The position numbers and the translations under genes were made by a program. The notes under the pieces are model-generated. The model saw only the letters and a list, made by a program, of their open reading frames with translations, made no database searches and was not told where the DNA came from. Below, one piece after another: positions 22,322-31,878 of a stretch of 64,000 nucleotides of DNA (its first letter is position 1; each line of letters starts with the position of its first letter). The DNA is from Ryuthela nishihirai (taxonomy: Eukaryota; Arthropoda; Arachnida; Araneae; Heptathelidae): contig JAWZYU010000005.1 of the NCBI GenBank assembly GCA_038380435.1, forward strand, positions 35,486,001-35,550,000, given 5' to 3'.

Positions 22322-22563
22322 TTTGGTTGGTTGTTTTACCTCTGAGCGGCACTTTTTTGCACACCATGGGCTAAATGGTCAGGTCACATGGACCCCGAAG
22401 GATCAGAGAAGGTTGGGGGAGGGGACCCACTGGAACAGCTGTTGGGAGACAGATCGTAGCCTCCTATCAAGGCCATCCAGCGTGTTCTTTAACGTGCACA
22501 GCGGGGTGGGGGTGGCTCAGTCGGTAGCGCGCCAGGCTCGTAATCTGTAATTCCCAGGTTCGA
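22322..22563. mobile_element. SINE A tail (-) joined to SINE A head (+)
   Basis: 22,322-22,500 is the 3' half in reverse orientation, ending at gttctttaacgtgcacag. It abuts directly a forward tRNA head, ggggtgggggtggctcagtc to ggttcgagt (22,503-22,563), which runs into the MITE at 22,565. This is an inverted SINE-SINE junction. Confidence 0.8.
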
Positions 22564-22564
22564 G

Positions 22565-22809
22565 TTTATCTGGCAACGATTTTTTTTAGAGATTTGTGTT
22601 CTGACAATCTTCGTGTACAGTACACGTACAACTTCGTGTACAGTACACGAAGGTTGCCAGATCATTAATTTCTAAAAACATCATTGCCAGATCATTAATT
22701 TCTAAAATCATCGTTGCCAGATCATTAATTTCTAAAAACATCGTTGCCAGATATTTTTTCTGAAATCTGTAATCAACCATGGTGTTCGGATTTTATTTTT
22801 GAGCTACTG
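22565..22809. mobile_element. Family D MITE with internal triplication
   Basis: Right terminus ...tgttcggattttatttttgagctactg matches family D. The internal unit gccagatcattaatttct...aaacatcgtt is repeated three times (about 22,665-22,755). The left terminus is lost at the SINE junction. The centre is altered to cgtgtacagtacacg. Confidence 0.82.
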
Positions 22810-23309
22810 TACCATAAAAAGTATTACATTAATCTTTTTCCTTAATTAAAATTTATTATTATTATTGTTTATAATAATAATAAAGTGCGTTATAAGGAAA
22901 CAAAATGATTGTCTAAAATTTTAGTGGGTCGGTTAATACAGAAGCCGTATTATCTAGAGGTCATATAAACGCGACTCGATTCTAACCAAAATTTCTTCAT
23001 CTGCATTATATTGCCTCTCATCTTTTTACGACGCTGAAATATCTAGTTTCATGGCAGCACCTGGGACAGCGGTTCTCAAACGTTTTCTTGATTTTTTTTG
23101 GGGGGAAAAAATTTAAATATCGAACGGTTCTTAGATTAACATAGTTGTGTGTTTTGTTCCGACAAAGAAAACTTGATAAATTCATACATACAGTATTACT
23201 AATACTCGTAAACTTATATACATTGTAAATATTGATCAATAGTAAATACAAAAATTATATGTTGGCATATAATTAAAAAAAAACACATTTGTGTGGGGAA
23301 AAATGGGTT

Positions 23310-23385
23310 TTGCTGAGGAGTGGGACTCAAACCTATGAGTCCTAGTCAGGTGCTCTAACCACTAAACTATCACCAGCTATCATTT
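23310..23385 (-). tRNA. tRNA-like relic
   Basis: The minus strand shows A-box-like tagtttagtggttagagcac and B-box ggtttgagtccc at suitable spacing. The anticodon arm does not pair convincingly, so it is probably a tRNA pseudogene or SINE head. Confidence 0.35.
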
Positions 23386-23802
23386 ATCCTCTAGTTTTAT
23401 ACAAGACAAAATGTTCTTATTTCCATGAAGGTGGCATTAAAAGAGGGTGTGAACTGCTGACCTAAGATAACAGTATACAGTCGAAGAATACACGTGAATA
23501 AGCGCCAACTAAAATAGAGGTTCATTAAAGAAAAAATTCGTATTCCTTCTTAGTCACCTTTTTAGTGAATAATTGATGTTCTTTTTCTACTTCAAAGACT
23601 TTTGTGTTCTGAGGCTTTATTCACACGACACGTTTGATAGCACGCGTGTCTTGTGCTTACAACTTCGGAAAATAAAATTAAATACTGTTCTGAGACATGG
23701 CTCCCACATTTGTCACTTGTCACTCTACCACCAAGATTACTAAAAAAAAAACACATTACGTTTTTTAAAAATCAACCCATGATTTTTTCAACCTCGTATC
23801 AC

Positions 23803-23905
23803 TGACACGAAGGCTGCCAGATCATTATTTCCAAAAAAATCGTTGCCAGATATTTTTTTAAATTCTGTAATCAACCATAGTGTCCGGATTTTTTTTAAGC
23901 GACTG
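23803..23905. mobile_element. Family D MITE, right half
   Basis: cactgacacgaaggctgccag to ...taagcgactg, the right half of the palindromic MITE. The left half is absent. Confidence 0.8.
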
Positions 23906-24359
23906 TACCTTGATTTTTGCTTTTTAGGACCTTTATTTCATGATTCGATTAGTGGTTTGCGCACGGGATGACAGGAAAATGTTGGAAAATAAAAAAAATA
24001 TTTATACTTTCGATTTTACCAGAATTTGGTTAGCTGAACATAGACATTGCCCTTTTTTTCTCGTTATTCGAGTTATATATTATATTTTATTTATATTAGT
24101 ATATTTATTAATAATTAAAGCGATTGTTACCTAAATAAAATATATAAATAACACAAATTTTTTTTGTTTAAATATGATATGGTAAGTTCATTTTGTTTTT
24201 AAAGATGACGGGAAGACGGCGAAATGAAAACAGGATGAAGTAAAAGATGAAAACAAAAAAGAGCTGAGAACCACTGCTTTAAAAAAAATGAGCACATTAA
24301 TTTGCTAAGGACTGTTGCGGAAAAAGAACACTGTGCTTAGGAATATCGCGCAATTCTAG

Positions 24360-24880
24360 ACAATGATTAGAGAGATGATAAGATTTGGAGAGATGATAAA
24401 AGATGCTGCAGAATTTGGAACGATGATTAGGGATGCTGCAGCTTTGAGACAATGATTAGTGATGCCGCAGAATTTGGGAAAATATTTAGCGCTGCCGCAG
24501 AATTTGGGAAAATATTTAGTGATGCCGAAGAATTTGGAAAATTGATTAGTGATGCCGCGGAGTTTAAGATAATGATTAGGGCATTGATTTCGGATTGCCG
24601 GAGATTATGAGATGATGATTAAGATGTGCCGAATTTGAGACAATGATTTGGAATGAAGCGGATTTAAAATAAATGACTAGGGATGACACGGAATTTGAGT
24701 TAATGACTAAGAATGACATGGAATTAGAAACGATGATTAGCGATGCCAAAGAATTCCGCAAGATGATTAAGGATACCGCGCAAATTGGAGAGATGATTAG
24801 CGATAGGACGTAATTTGGGGAGAATTATTAGGGATACTGCGAAATTTAAGAGTATGATTTGGGATGCCGCGGTAGTTGAC
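24360..24880. repeat. ~30-bp minisatellite array
   Basis: About 17 imperfect copies of a unit like gatgattagggatgccgcagaatttg. Copies differ by substitutions and small indels. The minus-strand short frame 24,576-24,761 reflects the period (multiples of 3), not a gene. Confidence 0.9.
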
Positions 24881-24888
24881 GACCGCGC

Positions 24889-24970
24889 TTATGGGGACCA
24901 ATGAAACTAGTTCATTGGTCCCCATAAGCTCATAGTTCGTGGTGTGCGCAAGGGCGCCACCACGAACAGT
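24889..24970. repeat. Two adjacent perfect hairpins
   Basis: First: gcttatggggaccaatgaa pairs exactly with ttcattggtccccataagc around a 5-nt centre (24,889-24,931). Second: gttcgtggtg pairs with caccacgaac around cgc-rich bases (about 24,935-24,967). They lie at the right edge of the minisatellite. Confidence 0.9.
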
Positions 24971-24979
24971 AAAAAGTTG

Positions 24980-25650
24980 AGTAGTTCGTAAGTCTGAAGG
25001 TGTTGGATTTTCGAAATAAAGCCGTTACGCTATTTAACATTTCTGGTAAGATGAAAGCCAGATGAAAACGCACATTTGATAGGAAGTCAGCCGGCTTTGA
25101 AGAGTTCAAGCATCTACTCTGTAAATGTGTTGACAAGAGAGTCTGTCTTTGGACTTACAGACAGCTAGCTCTTGCATGCATAAAAGAACAAACTTTTGTA
25201 AACGATCAATAACAATGATACAATTTCTCAAGTGCACTGTTGTCTTCTGTAGCTTATTTGGAAAGTCTGCTTCACCCATTTCGTGTTTGCAGCACAAGTG
25301 AATAAATGCCTGTCATCTTACTATTTTGTCTGTCTTTTTCAAAACGGTTCATTGGTCTCCGATCTACAAGAGTTCTTGTGGCATTGAGTGCAGAAATTAG
25401 GACTAACTTGTGAAAGAGATTTTCACTCAGAATGCATGAACCTTACTCCTATGATAACGGCATTTTCGTTAACCGCTGTCTTTACCAATACACGACAATT
25501 ACTATCAAGTGTTACTTATTTACGGGCAAGAAAACTGATATTTAACCTGGAACAGTAAGCACAGAAAGTGAGGGTTTTCTTGGACAATCTGCATTTAAGA
25601 TGTAAAAACAAATATTTTTTTTAAACTGATGAATTTTGAATCTAATTTTC
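24980..25650. other. No gene seen
   Basis: Short frames on the minus strand (24,930-25,297) lack domains. Confidence 0.4.
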
Positions 25651-25654
25651 ACGG

Positions 25655-26040
25655 GTTTTTGGGTTGTTTAACTTCAGAGCGGCACTTTTTTTTTTTGCAC
25701 ATAATGGGCTAAATGGCCAGGTCACAAGAACCTCAAGAGCTCAGAGAAAGTAAGGAGAAAAGGACCCACTCGATGTCTGTTAGAAAACAGATGATAGCCT
25801 CCCGTCAAGGCCATCCAGCGTGTTCTTTAATGTGCACAGGTACGGCTCTCCGGCACATAGAGCCAAGGCTTAACGTCCCATCAGACGGACAACTGCCTTC
25901 ACAAGGCCATCGGTGTCCCCTTTGTGACCGAGGCCTGGGTGGGGATTTTGCGAGATAAATCTCAACACTGGCCTGAGTGGGAACCTCGAAACTGCAGATT
26001 ACGAGTCTGGCGCACTACCGACTGAGCCAACACTCACCCC
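25655..26040 (-). mobile_element. SINE A copy, diverged
   Basis: Reverse copy from gggttgtttaacttcagagcgg to gactgagccaacactcaccccta. Substitutions and indels run throughout, with a poly-T expansion at 25,688. Confidence 0.82.
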
Positions 26041-26687
26041 TAAATTTTATGGCTATTTAAAGACTGTTAGTCAACAATAATATCCCATTAGTATGTAACA
26101 ATATAAAAAGTAAATATAAATTTCCCCAAAATAATGGCATTAGTCAGGAGAATTTTTAAGGAGCATTGCAGGTCCTCTTGGCAAGAGTTCTCGACTAAAC
26201 TTAATGTAAATTCGACAGTTCATAGCAGATGGAAAATCTTTAACTCAGTAGTCAAGGGTCAACAACAGAAATATCCGTGGAAGGTGATTGCTATAAAAAT
26301 AATTTTTCAACACAGAATACTGTTAATTTATTTGAATAAAATCTACCATTTTTAAGCCTAAACATTTTATGAGACGCCTAAAGCCATTGTAAAAGAAGTT
26401 GACAAATATAATGAAAACATCCCTCTGTCCACCAATACTGGCTAAGAATTTTTCATATTATGAATTAAAATGTGCTATAAATAATGCTAACTAAAATCGG
26501 CGTGTGGCGCAGATAACATATCATATAAATTCTTAAAATCATTACCAACAAAATGGAAATGGAAATTTTTTAGAAATCTTAAATAACATATAGCCTCATC
26601 ATGGTCAAAAATAAACATAATTTTTTTTGCTTCAAATAATTAGCTCAAAAAAAAAACCCGTTTCGTTTCTGGTATACTTCTCTCGGG

Positions 26688-26852
26688 CCGTCCCATGGCC
26701 GAGTGGTTAGCGTGCTTGGCTACTGATCTAAGGGACCTGGGTTCGAGTCCCGGATAAGGCATGGTTGTTTTTCTGCTGAGGTCCTGCCATCCTCTCAGAT
26801 CTTCTACTTTGGCATATAAACTGATAGGCTCCTGTCAGAGGGTATTTATTTT
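26688..26852 (+). mobile_element. SINE B copy inside jockey LINE
   Basis: Starts gccgtcccatggccgagtgg, intact A- and B-box regions, ends gtcagagggtatttattttt. About 40 bp before the tail are missing (the ggcaagcagctgcttgag region). Confidence 0.88.
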
Positions 26853-27394
26853 TTATGCTTCTGGTAAACGTGGATTCGAACCCCACTCAGGACAACCAAA
26901 TATTTTCAGCTAATTATTTTAAGTATTTCTTGTCTACAGGACATTTTCCTGTGATACTTTATTACTGAATATTTTTTACTAAAACCTTTCAAATTAGCAG
27001 ACGATGTTAAATCCTGTAGGTCGTTGTCACTTATCTCCATTGTTTTAATCTTAAAAGGCTACTCTGGCTCTTGGATGAAATAAAAATATTTTTAGAACAT
27101 GTATTGGATTTAAAAAATGAGGAAGATCAACTACTGGCTGTATCCTACATCTGGTATGAGATGTAAATAAATGCTACATATCACAAAAAGACTGCAAGAG
27201 CAATATTATTAACATCTTTTAACGATTCAGTCTGAATGGCAGGATTGTTACATAAATTAAAAACAGTTGTTATTTCATGATATATTTATTCATTTATTAT
27301 GTTCCATTTAACTCAAAAATGGTATCAAATTAAGCTACATAATATTTATTCTAAAAAAATTAAAATTCATAGTGGAATTGCACAAGGTGGAATC

Positions 27395-27756
27395 TTGTCG
27401 CCAGGCTCGTAATCTGTAGTTTCCAGGTTCGAGTCCCAGCTAGGTCAGCGTTGAGATTTATCTCCTTAAAATTCCCCGCCCTGCCCACGGTCAGTAGGGG
27501 ACAGCGATGGGCTTGGAATGGCCGCCGTCCGTCGGATGGGATGTTAAGCCGTGGCTCCGTGTGCGGGAGAGCCATTCCCTGTGCACTTTAAAGAACACGC
27601 TGGATGGCCTTGACGGGAGACTACCATCTGTCTCCCAACAGCTGTTCCAATGGGTCCATTCACCCAACCTTCTCTGAGCCTTCGGGGTCCATGTGACCAG
27701 GTCATTTAGCCCATGGTGTGCAAAAAAGTGCCTCTCAGAGATAAAACAACCCAACC
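27395..27756 (+). mobile_element. SINE A copy inside jockey LINE, 5'-truncated
   Basis: Begins at cgccaggctcgtaatctg, so the A box is gone, and ends acaacccaaccc. It lies directly after the GILS codons of the RT. No clear TSD. Confidence 0.88.
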
Positions 27757-28617
27757 CTGAGTATGTAAATAAAAACCCAGTTTTTCTTTTTATTCTGATG
27801 ACTTGATATTATGGTCAGTGGCAAAAATATTTTGAAAAAGTGGAAAAAAAATTTACAAAAAGCAGTAAAGCAAATAAAATTTTATTGTACCAAACGCCAT
27901 TTGGAAATAAGTAATAAAAATGTTTTGCTATGCCATTTGTCAGTTATATGTAAGAGATTCCTAAACTTAGCGTAACAATTGAACTTACTAGGGTACCTAA
28001 TACTGACCATCATAAATACTTAGGTGTTGTGCTATATTCAACACTAAATAAGAAATACACCTGAAAAAAATATGCACAACAGGAAGCAAACATTTTTGAT
28101 TTTGCCAAGTGTTTAGCCAAAACCAGATCGGGATGCTAACCCACAAAGCTTTACTGAGGCCAGAGTTAAAATATAGTCTGAGTCTATTAGCAGGAATGCC
28201 AGACTATAAATTTAATAACCGAAATGCAATGCAAAACAAATTCATCAGATTGGCTCTTAAAGAGAAACATCACCTCCACGTTTTTTAACTAAGGGCTAAA
28301 TTTTTACCTGTAAAAGATTATACAATATTATATCTGATGCATGAAGATCAATTTTTGATGAAAAAATTATAAAAACTGTAAATTCTATCCACTTGATTAT
28401 ATCTGAGAAGATAAAAATATTTTGTAAAATACTGGATATTAAAAATAAAGATGACACCTTCACCAACGAACCCATCTGGACCAGCCAAACATCAGAGAGT
28501 TTATACCTAATATCTTTAAGAAAAGTGAAACGGATAAAAAAAAAGTAGTAAAATTATTAAGTGAGTCATTTGTCCATTCAGAATATGCAAATTTTTAAAA
28601 AAATTGCACTAATGGGG

Positions 28618-28686
28618 GCACAATGGCCTTGATGGGAGGCTACCATCTGTCTCCCAACAGCTGTTCCAGTGGGTCCCCTCCCCAAA
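28618..28686 (+). mobile_element. SINE A short internal fragment
   Basis: Only the segment from aatggccttgatgggagg to gggtcccctcccc of the body is present, without head or tail. Confidence 0.8.
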
Positions 28687-28857
28687 TCTAACTAAATACT
28701 TGCACAATAAAAGATATATCTACAGCTACCTTGACCATTCCTGCAAAAAATATATCTAAACAGTTTAAATTTTTACCTCAGACAACTATTTTACAGGCTA
28801 AACTGTTTTCAATATATGAAGCTGTCTTATAGGTAGAACATAATTTAAAAAAGTCAA

Positions 28858-28963
28858 AATGTAGTTCTGATTACAGATTGCATGCAGAACTACATTTCAC
28901 ACACAGTTTTCGTCAAAATCTTCAGCCTCAAGTATACATATATAAACTTGAGGCTGAAGAGTT
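28858..28963. repeat. Two short hairpins
   Basis: tgtagttctg pairs with cagaactaca (28,859-28,894). cttcagcctcaagt pairs with acttgaggctgaag (about 28,919-28,960). Perfect stems of 10 and 14 bp. Confidence 0.8.
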
Positions 28964-29198
28964 CATCAAAGGTTAATAAATATTTAATTTATTATTTAAT
29001 TTTATTATTATGCTTTTGTTGTAATTTTACTGCCTTAAAGCTTTGGGGCAGAAGATTTTTACTAACGCCCCAGAGGTGAGTGATATATATAAATAAACAA
29101 ATAATATTCCAAAAGCAGCTCCTTGCCACAGAGGTCTGATAGAAGCTTGACAGTATAATGCGACAGAGAGAATATATGTGAGGAAACCTCACTATATT

Positions 29199-29560
29199 CT
29201 CTATTTGAGGTTGGGTTGGGTTGTTTTACCTCTGAGCGGCACTTTTTTGCACACCATGGGCTAAATGGCCAGATGACATGGACCCCGAAGGCTCAGAGAA
29301 GGTCGGGGGAGGGGACCCACTGGAACAGCTGTTGGGAGACAGATGGTAGCCTCCCGTCAAGGCCATCCAGCGTGTTCTTTAACGTACACAGGGTATGGCT
29401 CTCCCGCACACGGGGCCACGGCTTAACGTCCCATCCGACGGACGGCGGCCTTTCCAAACCCATCGGTGTCCCCTACTGACCGTGGGCAGGGCGGGGAATT
29501 TTGCGGAGATAAATCTCAACGCTGACTCAGCTGGGACTCGAACCTGGGCTCTATTTGAGG
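29199..29560 (-). mobile_element. SINE A copy, 5'-truncated, with TSD
   Basis: Body 29,211-29,548 between two copies of CTCTATTTGAGG (29,199-29,210; 29,549-29,560). The head beyond the B box is missing. Confidence 0.93.
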
Positions 29561-29749
29561 ATATATATGGAAAATATACAGGGTGTCTCAAAAATATAGG
29601 TACAAACTTTTAGGGGAGGTAGATAACAACTTAAGGAATGAGAATTGCATAGGAACCCATAACCGGAAAAGTCACCGTAAGTCAATAGGTGGCACTGTCA
29701 GTGCGCTAGAGGGGAAATTTCGGATTTCCTCATTCGAGCAGTAGTCGGC

Positions 29750-29829
29750 TGACGAAGAGCAGGCAAAGGTATTCGAACAGGGAGCTAGCAGACATGCACT
29801 TAGTGTATGGAATAGCTGAGGGCAACGGA
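29750..29829 (+). pseudogene. DUF4817 transposase N-terminal part, before the break
   Basis: The plus-strand reading includes ELADMHLVYGIAEGNG, the first helix-turn-helix of DUF4817-type transposases (DNA recognition). It stops at the Polinton-1 insertion; coding continues at 31,879. No start codon is seen upstream in this frame, so the 5' end is already degraded. Confidence 0.8.
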
Positions 29830-29990
29830 AGTAGTTTAGTCGCACCATGGCGTACCCCCCACTAGTGCTTCCCCTCTACGACGTCACCGGCCACGCACAC
29901 TCCTGGTCACGTGATATGACGTCACAAGACACGCCCCCTTATTAATATTCATAATTAATAATTCCTCCCCTTTATTAAAAACCCGGGAGG
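29830..29990 (+). repeat. Polinton-1 left terminal inverted repeat
   Basis: Contains tggcgtacccccc, a CRE-like TGACGTCA (tgatatgacgtcaca), an E-box-type cacgtg, cacgccccctt and an AT-rich stretch. Read outward from the inner end it has TTTTTAATAAAGG, so a polyadenylation signal overlaps the ATPase stop codon. Confidence 0.9.
29974..29979 (-). terminator. AATAAA overlapping the ATPase stop
   Basis: Minus strand reads TTTTTAATAAAGG: stop TAA and poly(A) signal overlap. The same word ends the right terminal repeat (31,661-31,666, plus strand), so each terminal repeat offers an outward-facing poly(A) signal to the gene that runs into it. Confidence 0.55.
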
Positions 29991-30568
29991 ATCTTCGCAC
30001 GGAGACTTTCAGTATCTAATGTTCTGGAATGGAGGTCCACGCACAAATAACCACAGGGAGGTTGTGTAGCTAGTCTATAAGAATCGGTCAGGAGTTTGGA
30101 ATGATGTGGAAATACTTGTCTTGCCAGATGCGTTATTTGTGAAGCGTCCCGAGAGTTGCGAAATAAAAACATATAGTGTGCATTGAGCGATATAGTCCTC
30201 GAATGTCTTCCCTTTAAACGCAGATTTTGCAAGATCAGGACAATCGTGATATTTTTATGATGACCACCACGAATAAACAATTGAGATATGCGTTCGCTGG
30301 CCACAGACTGTTCCATCAAGTCGTCCAGCACCAGAAGCGTAGGTCTGAGGGGGTCAAATTCCAGATCTACAGGTAGTCCTTCGTAAAATTCCACAGTTTT
30401 CTTAAAGGGTTCAAAGGCAGGTTGCCACTCACCATAGCAGTAAACGACACGTTGGGGCTGGGGTTCGAACACCTGAGCGGCTTCTTTGATGAGTTTCAGA
30501 ATGAAAGTCGTCTTTCCACACTGAGAAGGAGCGGCAATTATAATATTTGAAGGAGTTCGGAGAGCCAT
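29975..30568 (-). CDS. A32-type DNA-packaging ATPase (Polinton)
   Basis: Open frame of 197 codons. Predicted to drive genome packaging into capsids (FtsK/HerA-clade P-loop ATPase; family knowledge). Visible: Walker A APSQCGKTT (residues 13-21), YCYGEWQP (43-50), Walker B TLLVLDD (77-83), then the GGHHKNIT...LILQNL region about residues 101-115 that carries the sensor-like polar residues. Length is near that of small Polinton/adintovirus ATPases, perhaps slightly short at the N-terminus. The start overlaps the end of the protease region by 31 bp. The stop codon is overlapped by AATAAA in the terminal repeat. No stop or frameshift is seen, unlike the protease next to it. Whether it is expressed is unknown. 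Confidence 0.88.
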   Translation of the reverse strand: MALRTPSNIIIAAPSQCGKTTFILKLIKEAAQVFEPQPQRVVYCYGEWQPAFEPFKKTVEFYEGLPVDLEFDPLRPTLLVLDDLMEQSVASERISQLFIRGGHHKNITIVLILQNLRLKGRHSRTISLNAHYMFLFRNSRDASQITHLARQVFPHHSKLLTDSYRLATQPPCGYLCVDLHSRTLDTESLRAKILPGF

Positions 30569-30960
30569 CGTACCAACATACAGTCGTTAAAGTCTACTCG
30601 ACACGTGTAATCGCGATGCAGTACTGTGGGAAGAGTCGAACTGCTTGCTCTTTTAAACAGGAAATACAGACAGTGAGCACCGCAAGTGTTACCCATGGGG
30701 TCCTGCAGAGGTATCGAGGGGTGTGACACGTGATTCTTGCATGGAGACATCGGGACTCGTCCCCAGGGGGTCAAAATGATTTACGTGCATGCCTTTCTTG
30801 TAAACTGCTATCCAGTGGGTTCCGGGCATGGAGGACGATCGGTATTTTAGATAAACAAGGCTTCTGACAGGTCGATTCTGCGTGGTAGTCTGTCACGTGG
30901 GAACACACCTAGACTTGTAGGTAACATCGAGAGGATGGATTCTAACTGATAGGTATTCAT
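30538..30960 (-). pseudogene. Adenain-like cysteine protease, broken
   Basis: The first segment starts at ATG 30,960-30,958 and stops about 38 codons later (TAA near 30,846). A second frame holds a GTHWIAVY block with the catalytic His (about 30,800-30,825) and a FDPLG block with the acidic residue (about 30,775). A third open frame, 30,774-30,538, holds NTCGAHCLYF with the nucleophile Cys. All three catalytic positions are thus visible, but at least one stop and one frame change separate them, so no working protease is encoded. In relatives it matures capsid proteins. Its ATG overlaps the capsid stop (ATGA). Confidence 0.85.
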
Positions 30961-31229
30961 GAGCTGTAGTCAAACAGGATTTTACGATCCAGTGGGATTT
31001 CCAGCAGATTCTGGTATTCGGCATACAGGATCACAGTGACTGATGTGGGGAGTGTCTTGGCAAACTTTAATTCGACTCTCACACTACTGCTCTTTATTAA
31101 AGAAAACACTTGATTACATTCACGTTGCTCGGGGGTCAATTGGAATCCAAACAGCGTAAAACCCTCGTCATAGGCTTTTCGCGATAAGTTAATACCACTA
31201 TCGCATTTCCATGCGTTCACAGTTTCCAA
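30957..31229 (-). pseudogene. C-terminal end of a Polinton capsid-like protein
   Basis: 90 residues from the first Met. It has GFTLFGFQLTPEQ near residues 23-35, VRVELKFAKTLP near 51-62 and LYAEYQNLLEIPLD near 68-81, the pattern at the end of the double-jelly-roll major capsid proteins (F54H12.2-like) of Polintons and adintoviruses, by recollection of the family. Full proteins are several hundred residues, so only the tail is left. Homology ends just upstream (about 31,240), where the plus-strand ORF begins, marking the deletion point. It ends in a 4-bp ATGA overlap with the protease. Confidence 0.65.
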
Positions 31230-31299
31230 TAATCCTTGGTAACAATGATTTCAAAATGTTCAAAGGCGAAACATACGAAAAAAAGTGCGTGATTTAGAC

Positions 31300-31563
31300 A
31301 TGGAGATGAAGAAAATACTTGAATCTGACGTTGATGATAAAACTGAAAAGTACCTGGCTGTATTGAAAAATTACCTGTTATTTAACCAAAAATTGGAAGC
31401 CCCCCACGAGGTCAAGATTGACATTCCACAGCAAATATTACCTCTGTCCAGACAGAAAATATTATCAGAGACTTTTGGTCACCCTCAAGGTGACATTGTC
31501 GATTTTGTTCATCACCCCATCCGTTGTAAGAAAAGGAAATTAATTGACTGGACTCCTTATTGA
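31300..31563 (+). CDS. Unassigned Polinton-1 ORF
   Basis: About 87 codons from ATG 31,300; a GTG at 31,285 is in the same frame and a stop lies at 31,246-31,248. I do not recognise the protein. Visible: an acidic helical N-terminal half (MEMKKILESDVDDK, YLAVLKNYLLF), an IPQQILPLSRQK middle and a basic KKRKL near the end. It runs opposite to the other genes, toward the right terminal repeat, where an AATAAA lies about 100 bp beyond its stop. The short GTG/ATG region and divergent layout suggest a shared promoter zone near 31,230-31,300, but that is also the deletion junction. It could be the tail of a longer gene. Confidence 0.5.
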   Translation: MEMKKILESDVDDKTEKYLAVLKNYLLFNQKLEAPHEVKIDIPQQILPLSRQKILSETFGHPQGDIVDFVHHPIRCKKRKLIDWTPY

Positions 31564-31649
31564 AGATATCTGTTTGAAAACTTGTGTTAAAGTGAAATAA
31601 TGTATTAAAAATTTGTGTTAAAAATGAAACACTGTATTAAAAATTTGCG

Positions 31650-31878
31650 CCACGGGCTTTTAATAAAGGGGGAGGGAACTTTTGATAAGGATTTTTTAAT
31701 AAGGGGGAGGAATTATTAAATAATTATTAATTAATTATTAATTATGAATTATGAATATTAATAAGGGGCGTGGCCTGATACGTCATATCACGTGACCGGA
31801 AGTGGGTGTGTCCTGTGACGTCATAGGGGGTTCGCCAGGGTGTACTAGTGAGGGTACGCCAGGGTGGACTAAACTACT
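31650..31878 (-). repeat. Polinton-1 right terminal inverted repeat
   Basis: Reverse counterpart of the left end, longer because the AT block attattaattaattatta and the ttttaataagggggagg unit are expanded. It includes the gtcacgtgatatgacg core and, at its inner edge, CTTTTAATAAAGGGGG. Confidence 0.88.

Larger units (their letters stand above)
23067..24276. mobile_element. Possible hAT-type element
   Basis: CAGCGGTTCTCAAACG at 23,067 and ...CTGAGAACCACTG ending at 24,276 are inverted and resemble hAT termini. No convincing 8-bp duplication flanks them, and the interior holds a MITE relic and short frames only. It could be two separate fragments. Confidence 0.4.
26134..28560 (+). pseudogene. 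Jockey-clade LINE, RT region, decayed
   Basis: Plus-strand LINE, broken by stops and frame changes. From the left: SSWQEFSTKLNVNS (about 26,175, linker before RT); KSACGADNISYKFLKSLP by frame near 26,500 (RT start); IAQGGILS at about 27,378-27,400 (RT motif before the palm); the SINE A at 27,395-27,756; then a YxDDL-like segment near 27,797-27,815 (degenerate); then thumb and tail sequence to 28,560 ending near a cDNA-like AT tail. SINE B at 26,688-26,852 is also inserted. It would have encoded a reverse transcriptase; it is now inactive. The endonuclease end is not present. Confidence 0.8.

Noticed and set aside
24360..24880. CRISPR-like array
   Set aside because: Units are contiguous with no unique spacers, the genome is eukaryotic, and repeats are imperfect; it is a minisatellite.
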